In this document: in pieces, positions 28,401 through 39,696 of the stretch
Layout: each line of letters starts with the position of its first letter
Numbering within the stretch: the first letter of the stretch is position 1
Assembly (NCBI RefSeq): GCF_023973825.1
Contig: NC_090125.1
Location: forward strand, 62,001 to 126,000
Direction: 5' to 3'
DNA: 64,000 nucleotides
Source of the DNA: Plasmodium brasilianum
Lineage: Eukaryota; Apicomplexa; Aconoidasida; Haemosporida; Plasmodiidae
Made by a program: the position numbers and the translations under genes
The notes under the pieces: generated by a model
What the model saw: the letters and a program-made list of their open reading frames with translations, nothing else
What the model was told of the DNA's origin: nothing
Databases searched by the model: none

Positions 28401-28937
28401 ATATATTATTAATTCTCATTTCTTTTTTCATTGTAGTAAATACAAAAGAATTGTTAACATACTAATTATAAAACGGTGAGAACTATACAAGAAATAAGTA
28501 ACAATAGTAACACAATAAAAAAAATAAAAAAAATCGCAATACATATATAATGATAATTATGCGCAAAAAATTTTATATAACATATTAACATAATTTATAT
28601 ATAATTTGTTATTGTCATCTATTTGATCTTTTCGTTATAAAGGTAGTAAGGATTTTACATAAAATATATACGTAACTGCGGTTTACTCTCAAAGTATTAT
28701 TAGTATATATATCCAGTAGACGTATGTTTAAGCTAAAAAAAGTTATAAAACATATTAATAAATATTAATATGTTTACTTATTTTTTAGTTATCTTACCAT
28801 TCTTATTTAGATCGTCATTCTACAATTTCTGATAAGCAATATATAATTATTTTAAAATTACGTTATTCATAAAATAAACATATATGCATTTTTCTCTCAG
28901 ATTATTTTTTACAACAGCGTATTAATATAGAGTCGTT
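25446..28937. other. Intergenic with a pir remnant, leading to STP1
   Basis: Apart from the pir last-exon remnant at 25640-25783, no gene is supported. A 73-codon frame at 27679-27900 is low-complexity Ile/Leu/Lys/Tyr sequence without an export motif. The last few hundred bases before 28938 are presumably the STP1 promoter and 5' UTR; no shared element could be identified because only one STP1 is present. Confidence 0.45.
25640..25783 (+). pseudogene. pir: Orphan pir last-exon remnant
   Basis: Reads LTKLQSWL, stop, KRFP, stop, then 33 open codons (SGDNRSHIINSFVKNSNEQ...) to TGA at 25781-25783. LTKLQSWL lines up with the FTPLGSWL-type sequence that opens the last exon of many pir genes just after the TM, and the remaining length and polar composition fit. 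No TM exon remains upstream; that space is occupied by fam-l 5' sequence. The call rests on a short motif, so it is moderate at best; chance similarity is the alternative. Confidence 0.4.
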
Positions 28938-31549
28938 ATGGAAAAATGTTTATCCTCGGTAATATTCATTGTTGTTTAATACTATTAAATTTAATAGTAA
29001 ATTACTTATGATAAAAAAAAGTTATAATACAACTGAGGTAAAAATTTACGCTCATTAAAATATTCATAATAATTCTTTTGAATTCAGGAAAGAGGTGTTC
29101 TTGGTTTAGGAGCATTAGCATACTATGGCAGATCAGAGTTTAGAATTATAAGAGAAAAAATAAAAAATAAAACTCCTTCCTTAATAAATGAGACTAATAA
29201 AAGCATTTTTAGGAGGGAATGCCTCGAATTGGTTGATTTTCTAATACAGCATAAAAAAGCACCACTTTACGAAAATCAAAATAAATGGGAAGGAACAATA
29301 AAAAATTGGGCAACATCATACTTTAAGCTGATAGCAAAAAAGCATGGTGGATGTTTTCCAATTTTAGATAATAATGAAAAAAACATTTTAAAATTAAACT
29401 ATGAAGCACTAGATTTCTGCGAAAAAAAAAATAATAAAATAAGTGAAATACAATGTCTTACAGGAAGACGTAAAATTTTAGGTGAATGTGATAAAACATG
29501 TTCAAATAAAATTAATGAATATAATGTATGGATTAATAATGAAAAGGTTAATTTTAATAATAAGAAAGAACTCTTAAAACATAATTGCAAAAATCCACCA
29601 TCCCAATTTCCAACAAAAAGCTGCAACATACTAAAAAGTAATATATTTAGAACACTTAATCAATGTAGGGATAAGAATTCAGTTACATTTTCACTTAGTA
29701 CATCTAAAGAAGAAAAAACACCTTCACAAGTTGTAGGTCAAAACACAGTTAATAGTCCATCTACTGATCAAGTTCCAACCCAACAAGTCATGCAACATTC
29801 ACTAGAAGGATCAACTCAAACAAAAGAAAAAACTACAGAAGATCAGGAAAAGGAACCGGTGTCACAATCTGTTACTCAAGTACCACCTTCAGATGCAACT
29901 TCAAGTTCACAAAGTAAAAGTGCTGAAATACAAAATATACAACCTGAACCAGAAACAACTTCAAAAACATCATCACAACCCGAAAATGAAGCTTCATTGT
30001 CACCAGGTTCTAATATATTACAGAATAAAGTTTTCCAAATAACAATGGCACCTAGTTCTACTGAAACTATATCGTCACATTCTCGAACATCACTTCTCTC
30101 CTCGACTTCTTCTAACTCTAATGATCCCCTTAAAATTCTAGGTACCATTAATGCTACTTATTTTTCCATTTTTCATATAACTACAATGTGTAACATATGT
30201 ATATATATATAATACAATTACAGATTCAGAAAAACATACAGCTATCACAAACAAATACACTATTCTAATAAGCTTTTTATGTGTTATTGTATTTTTCCTT
30301 TTTATTAAAGTAAAATATAAAATATTTATTAAAAATAATATAAACTTTTTATTACTTTAGTAATTTATTAAATAAAAAAAATTTTTTTTTACAGTATGCT
30401 TTAATAGAAATGTTTAAAAAAAAAAAAAAGATAAGAAGGAGGCACATGAAATTTCTGAGACTACTAGTACCTTCATTTTCTAGCAATAAAAGTGAACTTT
30501 TTACAGATGATCGTTTAGAACACCCAATATATGATGATGAAGAAATCATAAAAAAAATTAAAATAAATGAACTTACAAAAAATGTATACTTATCAAAACG
30601 AAAAAAAGACAGATCCAGAACCATAATAGAAGTACATATGGAAGTACTCGAAGAATGCAGAAATGAAGAATGGGAAAAAAACAAAGAGAAATTCTTAAAA
30701 ATATGCATAGATGAGTTAGCAAAAGAAGATTATAGAGCCTATCCTAATTCAACAGATGATGATCTAATAATAGAAAATATTAAATGTAGCGATGACATTA
30801 CAAAACAAAATATTCTATGGAATAAATGGATAGAAAGACATAGAAATATTTCTGAAAAATTGAAAAAAGTGCAATGGATTAATAATTTGAAAAATGAATG
30901 GAAAAAAGAATTAGCTTATATTCAAGAAAGGGAAGAATTAAAAATAAAAGCTCCTAATGAAAATCACAAAGTTCCATTTATAGAAATAGAAAAAGATCTA
31001 TGGAAACACTGGATATCAAAAAAGGTTATTATTATAGAACAATATTTGGAACAGGAATGGATTAAGGAATTGGATATGGATTTGAACATTATGTCAGATG
31101 AATGCGTAAAGGAAGATACAAAAAATTATGTAGCACTAATAAATACAGAAGAATTGCAGCACAAAGAAAATTATGAAGAATTATGTAAATATATAAAAAA
31201 AAAATTATTAACAAAGCTCTGTATTCTAGTACTTATGACCATATTAGAAGAATATAAAAAAGAGGTGAATTTTGATAATAGGGAATCATTTTTGGATATA
31301 TCCATAAATGAATGGAAGACAAAAAAATATTCAGGTAACAAACAAGAAATTACAGAAAATACAATTGAATATATCAATAGTGATATAGAAAATAAAAGAA
31401 ATAATGAATTCCATACTCATATAGGGAATGACAGTTTCGAAAATGAGATGAAAGATAGGATAGTAGAAGATTACTTATATTCAAGTTCTATAGTTAATAA
31501 TGGGACAGTCGAAAAATCCATTGATATAGCAGAAAAACACATTTCATAA
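28938..31549 (+). CDS. stp1: STP1 membrane protein, four exons
   Basis: Exons 28938-28958, 29088-30141, 30224-30309 and 30395-31549 join in frame (phases 0, 1, 0) into about 771 residues. Exon 1 encodes MEKCLSS. Exon 2 opens with ERGVLGLGALAYYGR and a Cys-bearing ectodomain (FRRECLELVDF, HGGCFPILD, LDFCEKK, QCLTGRR, CDKTCSNKINEYNVW, KSCNILKS), then a Ser/Thr/Gln/Pro-rich spacer of about 150 residues. Exon 3 is a single TM (YTILISFLCVIVFFLFIK). Exon 4 is a long charged, Trp-containing cytoplasmic domain (KKKKKIRRRH; HPIYDDEEIIKKIKI; LWNKWIERHRN; LKNEWKKELAY; LWKHWISKK; LEQEWIKEL). This matches P. malariae STP1, related to SURFIN-type proteins, expected at infected-cell or parasite membranes. 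There is no classical N-terminal signal peptide, as is usual for the family. All introns have GT-AG ends and no frame break is seen. Minus-strand frames over it are shadows. Confidence 0.92.
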
Positions 31550-34500
31550 ATTGATAGTAATACAACCAAAATATAGTTTGATTATATTCATGATAAGGTG
31601 CAGCTAAAAAAAATGTTTATTTGAATTTTTTAATGCATGTAAGAAATAAAGAAGAGGAATATAAAGTAGCAAGTAATAAAGAATAAAAAGGCAAGAATGA
31701 AATATGAAGTTTTAAACATCGATACTTAAAATATATTACTATTACTTATGCAATTTTTTCTTTCTAAATAAATATCCATTAGAATATTATGTTAATACTC
31801 TATTCAATAAAATTTGTAAGATGATATTATATATATCAAAAAAAAAAAAAAATTAATATTAACATTTTCCAAAATATTAAACATAGAAAAAACTAATATT
31901 TTGAATAATAAAAAAGAGCAAAATAAATAAATTTTAATACTATTTTTGAATTAATATAATATTGTCACATAAATTTATATAATTATATTTTATTCCATTA
32001 AAAATTACTGTACAATATTTTTCACTTTTTAAAAGATAATTATTATGTAATCTACAAGTATTCGCATTATTTGGCAATTAATACTTTAACGGATATAGTA
32101 AATTTGTTGATTGAAAAAAAAAGATTCTGAAATATATGAAAAGGTAATTATATTCCACATATAATTTGTCTTATAAAAAAGTAAACTATATATTCTATAA
32201 AAAACTGTTAATCTCTATGCCCTAATAAATGTTCACATATAAATAGTTCTTATTTATTATAAATTTATAATACTTTAACTGTTATATATATAATAATTTT
32301 TTTCTTGAGTTATTTATATATACGCAAAATGAAAAAATCATATATAAAAAATCATTCTCTTAATAAAGAATTTAATTTTTTTTCTCAACAATATTGTGAC
32401 TTTAATAAAAAACGTTCATACTTATTTATGTACCTTAATATTATTAGAGAATTTATTTTATTGTTTATAAAAATTTTATTAAAATAAATTTTAAATATCA
32501 ATGAAATTATTAAAATGATAAAAATGTTATAATAATGAAATTATACAGGATACATAATTTTTTATATTAACCTTATTATTCACTTTTAAAAAAAGATATA
32601 AACCGATAATTAAAAATGATTCTTATTGTGTTATTGTTCTTTTTTTTTATAAATTATAATTTATAAATATTTTTATAATATCAAAGATATAAAATATAAT
32701 TATAAAAAAGTATATAAGGAAAACTGTACTAAATTGATAAGTTTCAACACTTTTTTAAAATGAAATACAGATGAAACAGAATAAAATTATTTCATAGGAA
32801 TTTCAAAAAATATCAGATATTTTTATTTTTTCCCTTTCAATTAAATACCTATTTTTATTATATTAATAAAAAAATTTGGACACTACCTTTTTGGGTTTTG
32901 AAAAGAATATATATATTCTAACTTTCAATTTTTTTCTCTTTTGATTTTTGTAATTATAGAATAATATTTTTCTTTTTAATATTTAGTTAAAAATATTTTT
33001 TCTTATATTTTTTTTTATTATTTTATAAATTATACATATATATATATAAATATATATATATATATTTATTTATTTATAACATAAACCAATAGTTGATCTA
33101 TTTGTTAAAATATTTAATCCATTTTGATACATAATAATTTTTTATTTTTATCATATTCCATAAAATATTAGTAAATTATAAATTTTTATTTACTAGTTTG
33201 TATTGAGTAAAAGCTATAATAACAGAATTCTGTTTATTTTTTAAACATTATAATTAATGCAGTAATAATATTAATATAAAAAATATAAAAAATATGTTTC
33301 TGAATGAATTATAAGCATGACGATCAAATAACACAATCCTAACTGAAATATAAATACTTATTTGTAATATAATATCCTCATATTACATAAAACATATATA
33401 TTATAGTATATCAATAATATTTTGTTAAGAAAGCAATTATTTTTACTTATTAATAATATTAACATTATCCATATTTCAAAAAATATTTAATAAATTTAAA
33501 TTAACTTAAATATTCTTATTTTATATTACAAATAATGAATATATAGTTCTTTTAATGTATATTATTTTAATATATATAAGACTCCTTTCAAAAAATACAT
33601 TTGTTTTATAATGTAATATATATATCACTTATATATTTCATTAATATTGTGTATAAATTTCAAGAATATTAATACGTATGTTTTCTTATATTTCTTATAT
33701 TTGATATGTGAACTTAATAAATTATATAATTTAACTATTATCATATAAACATACTGCAAGTACATTAAAAATATATTAAATATTTTAAAAAATATTAACA
33801 TACATGGACTTACGAACATAGTTCTCATTTAATATAAAAGTCGAATAACAAAACCGTAATGTTTTGAAATATATAAGGCTCCTTGATAAATATTATACTT
33901 TATTAAGTTAAATGCTGATGTAAAAATTAAAAAAACAAATTTTAATATTATAAATAATAAAATGATATAAGAGCAAAATAATATCCACTACAAAATAACG
34001 TTAACTAATATTTATTTTAGCAATTATAAATCTTATTGTACTATTTAAAATTATACATAATTTATAAAGAAAAAACAAATCATTACATATATGAAATAAT
34101 AACAAAAACATATTTTTCTTTTATTTTATTTTTTAGTTTTTTTTTAAATATATTTGATTATATGTTAAATATATTAATTCAATTAAGATATAACTTATAA
34201 TTTATATATCATACTAAACGTATATAATCGTAAGATAATTTAGAACAATAAAATATATATAAAAATAAAAAAATAATAATAATTTAATATTATTTTCTAA
34301 ATACATTGAATTAAATGTTATAATATGTTAGAACTCATATGAAATATAATATCATAAATAAAATATAAATGACATATACATAATTGAAAAATATTATGAT
34401 ATTAACCTTCGCTACTGTTTTATTATATATTGAAATATAAACACATATCATAAACAACATTGCTAATAAGTTGTATTTTCTGTAGATTATTATGATAAAT

Positions 34501-35548
34501 ATTGATTGACATATTAATCTATATTTTTGTTATGCTACGTGTACAAACGATTTCAATAATAAATTTTACTAAAGCAATTAAGATAAATATTATATTATTC
34601 TGCTTTTTATTTTTAATATATAATAATAATTATTCTATAGTATAAACATATTTAATTTTTCTGCATACATTTATATATCGAATATAAATATATATATTAT
34701 CCCATTATGAAAAGTTCTAAAGAAGAAAGAAAAGCTTTAACTTCTGTATATAATACAATGAAGAGAATTAGCAGATTATTTTAAAATGATACGACATAGC
34801 GCATTCATGGAATATTATATTTATAATTAAAATAAATTTTTTGAGGATGTATAGTTTTCATTTAACAAATAAATGCCTATTTTCATATACTATAATTCTT
34901 TTTAGCTAAATGTCTTTTTTTATTTAGTTAAATTTAAATTTTAGTAATAATCGTGAATTTCAGTTTATTGACTAATATATATGTTATTGATACTTATAAT
35001 AAATATTAAATTAAATAATATGAATAGAATTATTTTAATAATGAAAAAAATAGTAATAATTTATAAGAGAAAATTATATATCTTAAAAATAGTTAATATT
35101 TAACTATTTATAATATTTTTAAAGACCCAAATAGATTCCTAAATATATATTACAGTATAATGAGAAATTCATATGAGTATGTACTAAAATTAATTTATTT
35201 TTTTGTATAAAATGTCATTAGAATTACATAAGCTTCATATTAATAAAAATATAGTAAAGAATATTTTTCTCTATAATTATTTTTTAGTTACAATAAAGTG
35301 ATCCTGTTTTTCATATTATTATGTTTTCAATTAAAGGATTTAATTTATGGCGTACTAAGCATATTAAGTTATTTTAATATTATCAAAATATAAAGAGAAA
35401 CTTTTACTTAGTTATGTTTTAAAATTCTATGTATGAAAAAAATAAATACGTCATATATAAACATATTATATATTTATTTTTACTTATACTAAAATTAACA
35501 TGATACCAATTTAATTATTTCCAATTTTGTCACATATACTTATATATA
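31550..35548. other. Intergenic between STP1 and pir
   Basis: No gene supported. The 3' part from about 34665 is the pir cassette flank. Simple TA runs lie at 33036-33066. The 60-67 codon frames at 32305-32487 and 33625-33828 are compositionally unremarkable. Confidence 0.45.
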
Positions 35549-37400
35549 ATGGAATCCGGAGCTCCAGGTGAAAATGTAATAACTATTTTTATGTTATAAT
35601 AATTATATGTATTATTATATTAAAGAATCCTCCATTCTATAAATGATACAGAAATATATTGCATGAAATTGTATTTTTGCACACTTACGTATTAAAATCG
35701 CACTTTTTTTCTTTTCAGGAAAATACCGTGACATTATTTCTTAAATATAAAAAGGAATTTGAAGATGTTATCGTAGATACTCAAAATTTGAGAAACGGGA
35801 ACCGTGGCGAAAATCCTGGAAGGAAATGTGGTCTTATGCGGCAAAAATATCCTAATTTTACTGAACCATGCCAAGAAGTTGGTAGATATTTAATTGAAAT
35901 AAAGGAACTCTATAAACATGATAGCTTGAAACGTTGTAAATACTTAAATTATAGGATAAATTCAGATAATAATTATAATAAGAAAACTGAATGGTTTCAG
36001 GGATATAATGAATTTTCGTCCAAAACAGAAAATATATGCAGAGACGAAATAAAAATTATTCAGCAAGATGTTTTAGATAAACTTAAAGAATTATACAGTT
36101 ATTATGATGACTTTAAAAAATTTAATGGTCAAGAAAGTGATTCTGATGGTGGAATTTGCAATAATATTCAAAAATGTTACCAACTTTATATTCAACATTA
36201 CGAAGAATGTCAAAAAAATTGCAATGACCCTTTTTGTGAGGAGTTAATCAAATTCAAGAAAGCATATGATTATAAAATGAATAAATTAACTCCATGCAAT
36301 GGTTTACCACACACGTTACCACAACTAGAACAAACTTCAGCACAAATATTACCACCTAAAGAAAAAGATTACTTATTTGTTCCCATTTTAACAACAGCTA
36401 TCGTATTACTAATGTCTTTCACTATATTTTTTTTATATAAGGTTAATAAGAATTATACTTAAAATTAATAATAATTTATCACATATAGAATAATTTATTT
36501 CCACAAAAATTAAAAGCATATATAAATTATATTTTTAAATAAATATACATATATTTTGATGTAGTTTACTCCACTGAAAACTTGGACATATAATCGTTTA
36601 CGAAAAAAAAAAATTATTGAACTTAACAAATTTCAAGAAGAATCAAGAGAATCCTTACAAAACCTTCATGAAGAAGTAAATAGAAATTATGAAGGAAGTT
36701 CTCATAATATATCCTATCAACCTCAAGGATACACTTGATGCAAAATTAACCGTTTATATTATTTTCAATAAAAAATAAAATACTTAGTGATATATATGTT
36801 ACTCTTAAGTACAAATTCATTAAAAAGAAATGTAAACAATAAATAAAGAAATGAATATATGTCTATAAAAATTATTCAAAAAAAAAGATAAAATAAATAC
36901 AATGCTATTTTTAAAATTAGTAGTAGAAAATTCCCTTTAAACGAGATTCCCCTTAGAATTAAATATAAATAATTTTAAAACTTAAGCATATAACACAAGA
37001 TGATAAAGCAAAAGTGCCTATCATTATATAACAATATGAGGTAGCGTTTATTTTTTTAGTATTACAGAAGTAAAAACAACATTAGAAACAACACCAATAA
37101 TAATATTATATAAATAAAAAATGTAAAACCTTGGAATAAAAACATTAATCAAAATATAAAGTATATATCTACTTTTTCTTTATAACTTTATTCAAAATTT
37201 TTATTATTTGTCCACTTTCAATTTAATATTACTAAAAATGTTACACATTATGTAACAGTTTTAACGTTTTTTTCTTCTATTGATACATATTATATGTGAT
37301 ATTGTTGACAGGGTATTTATGATTGGCGCTATGGTAGATGAATTCTAATTTTAATTGAATTCAAATGGGAAAAATCCTAACCATTATTTTATAATTCATA
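34665..37400 (+). repeat. pir cassette, intact copy
   Basis: Partner of 10970-13700. Similarity begins about 880 bp before the first exon and continues about 650 bp past the last, so the duplicated unit is larger than the gene. Confidence 0.55.
35549..36738 (+). CDS. pir: PIR protein, three exons
   Basis: Exons 35549-35575 (MESGAPGEN), 35719-36441 and 36565-36738, all phase 0, about 307 residues. The ectodomain starts ENTVTLFLKYKKEF and carries the pir Cys pattern (RKCGLM, EPCQEVGRYL, KRCKYLNYRI, ENICRDE, GGICNNIQKCYQ, EECQKNCNDPFCEEL). TM is at about 228-249 (FVPILTTAIVLLMSFTIFFLYK), splitting at the LYK| junction. The last exon gives a 57-residue polar cytoplasmic tail (FTPLKTWTYNRLRKKKIIEL...). 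Exon layout and TM-boundary intron are diagnostic of the Plasmodium interspersed repeat family, thought to be variant proteins of the infected red cell. The open frame extends upstream of 35719, but the strong TTTTTTCTTTTCAG acceptor and the match to exon 1 define the splice form. GSW, common after the junction, is KTW here. Confidence 0.93.
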
Positions 37401-38768
37401 AGTAAGGTCTGCTTTAGCATTATTCTTATTATTTTTTAACTACATTAATACCTTATTCTATATATAACATACATATGATTAAGAAAATTGATATATGATA
37501 AATAATATAAATAAATGTAACTACATTATAAATTTTTTGATAAAGTAAATTTTAATAATAACAAGTAGTATTTAAATGACTATGTTTCGTTTTTATTTTC
37601 TCCATATAAAAAGAAAAATTCAACAAATATTCCCATAAATATAATAGCAAGTAACATGTTTATGTTTATAGATTCTGAGAAATAGAAATGTAATTCTTAT
37701 TTTATTGAGTTTCCAGATAGAATCCATTTCCATATTTTCTACACAATTTATTATCTATACATTCATATAAAAATAACAATTTAGAAAAGGAGGATTTAAT
37801 TTCTCATTACAAGAAATTTTTAGGCACCATGGTAATTCGTTAATTGTAAACTTCATGTACGCACTCATTTTTTGTATTGTACATAGTTACATATGTCTTT
37901 AAATTTTACTGTAAATACGAATTTTATTTATTAACAATATATAATATATTTTGCACTATACTTAATATTGCGTTCAAAATAATAAAAAAAAATACATGTA
38001 ATATTGAAATTATAGAAAATTATTCAAACACTGAAATATTCATTTAAAAAGGATAAATGAAATAATTTTAATGATATTGAGGTTTCAAATTTTATTTTTA
38101 ATTATCATTTCTTTACAGTAAGCATAGATTTAGTAAAAACAAAGTTCGGAGAACATGATTCATAAATCTAATTAAAATAAAAGCAAAATTTAGTCTGTTA
38201 TAATTGTTAATTATTGTTTTTATTTTAACAGTAATTATTTATTAAAATATATATTTACATACATTGTCAACCGCTTACTGTGACACATAACAAAAATAAA
38301 ATATAAAAGTAATAAAGTAATGTTATCTTACAACTTCATTTATTTAATATTGACTTAATATATTTTAACCAGAATTAATCTATAAAAATTATTTACTTAG
38401 TTCAAAAAATTTGATATATACTTAATTTAATTTTTATAAAGAAATAATTTTAGTGCTGCAAAGGTTGCTTTCATTTATATATTAAATATATAAGATTTAA
38501 ACATGAAAACATTAACAGAGTGCTTTCTATATGCTTACATAAGCGTTAGGTCATGAATAATACGATTTTTTGAAAATACACCAGCATTCATGTAAAAGTA
38601 TCCGCAATGTTTTGCATTTAACTACATGAAATGATAATCCGAAGATAAATATGTTATAAGTTATATATTGTTTTTATGTGATCTACGCCCACATTAGCTT
38701 ATCTACAAGAGTATTCTTTTTATGGGGACACTAACGTAAAAAAAAATTTATACATATATGCATAAAAT

Positions 38769-39017
38769 TTAATTGTAATAAGAAATTGCTGAAATGATAT
38801 CGTAAGGCGCAAAAAATAAAGCGCGCCATATGAAATGCATTTTATTTGGCTTATTTGTTCTAATTTTATTATGTTCTCTCTTTCTAGGGGTAATAACTTT
38901 CATAAGCATTATTAAAAATATTATCAAATAATTTAAAGTATTTTCATATATAGTAAAATAAATATGCATTTTATGAAATTTATGAAGGTATATATATGGA
39001 AACATATGAATGGACAC
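38769..39017 (-). CDS. Doubtful ORF within the G+C island
   Basis: Open frame of 82 codons with one hydrophobic segment (NTLNYLIIFLIMLMKVI, about residues 27-43), a basic stretch (TPRKREHNKIRTNKPNK) and an aromatic end (WRALFFAPYDIISAISYYN). I do not recognise it. It overlaps on the opposite strand a 33-codon frame at 38830-38931, and at most one is likely to be real. AG-type acceptor sequences inside it leave open that it is a spliced fragment. Confidence 0.2.
   Translation of the reverse strand: MSIHMFPYIYLHKFHKMHIYFTIYENTLNYLIIFLIMLMKVITPRKREHNKIRTNKPNKMHFIWRALFFAPYDIISAISYYN
38806..38827. other. G+C hairpin
   Basis: GGCGC at 38806-38810 pairs perfectly with GCGCC at 38823-38827 around a 12-base A-rich loop. 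Five consecutive G:C pairs are striking in DNA of this composition. It ends three bases before the ATG at 38830. Confidence 0.45.
38830..38931 (+). CDS. Candidate micro-ORF, signal-like peptide
   Basis: Encodes 33 residues: MKCILFGLFVLILLCSLFLG then VITFISIIKNIIK. The first 20 residues look like a signal peptide or TM anchor, and a GTAATA donor-like site follows directly after codon 20 (38890). A possible downstream partner is a short frame after the TTTTTTCAG at 39175-39183 (FLAFEKKLSAHNIK, then stop). Whether this is a two-exon micro-gene, a single-exon peptide or chance is not decidable here. Confidence 0.2.
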   Translation: MKCILFGLFVLILLCSLFLGVITFISIIKNIIK

Positions 39018-39357
39018 CTAATATTATCTACTGCATGCATATATATACATATATATATGTGCACATATTTATACATGATGTAGCATTATATGTGACACAT
39101 ATATATTATTCTAATAAAATCGATTTTATTTTTTATAATCCCAAACCATAGCGGACTACATAATTAAAAATTTATTTTTTCAGTTTTTGGCCTTCGAAAA
39201 AAAACTAAGTGCACATAATATAAAATAAAAAAATGTTGTAAACAGTTAACCCTCCTGTTATTTTTATGTTTTTTTTTTCATATTTCTTTTACATTATACA
39301 TTTATATTTATATCCACCTTCCTTTTTTTAAAAGAACAAATTTTTAATTGGCTAATC

Positions 39358-39696
39358 ATGGAAAACAAAGTAAACAAAAAAAAAATATTTTAAAATGTAT
39401 TTTACACTCATATATTTTCTAACATCCTTAATTATACAATATGTTATTATTTTTTCTTTTTTCATGTTTCCTGATATCATTTGTTATGGTTTTGCTTTCG
39501 TATGATATCTCAGCTATCGTTTTCCTACTTCTCCATTTACTCTTTTTCAGATTAACTTTCTTTTATATAGATTAAGGTCACTCAAGCAGAAATATGTTGC
39601 CAAAAAAAAGGAACTGCTCTAATCATTATAAGCATATTACTACTCTTTCCATGCAATATTTTAATTCTTTCCATTCCTCTTTTTATACTTTACTAA
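39358..39696 (+). CDS. Candidate small spliced gene, TM tail
   Basis: Possible exon 1 at 39358-39369 (MENK, GTAAAC donor) and exon 2 at 39571-39696 (IKVTQAEICCQKKG, then a strongly hydrophobic tail with PCN and SIPLFILY), 45 residues, phase 0. A stronger pyrimidine tract precedes an alternative CAG at 39548-39550; using that acceptor gives a different open reading (INFLLYRLRSLKQKYVA...) of 23 codons. Both alternatives stay open, which argues for something transcribed but leaves the product uncertain. Confidence 0.18.

Noticed and set aside
29399..30148. Minus-strand frames of 76 and 90 codons across STP1
   Set aside because: Shadows of the STP1 coding strand; its spacer composition keeps the complement open.
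30352..31377. Minus-strand frames of 118 and 68 codons over STP1 exon 4
   Set aside because: Antisense to a strongly supported exon; no signal or family features.
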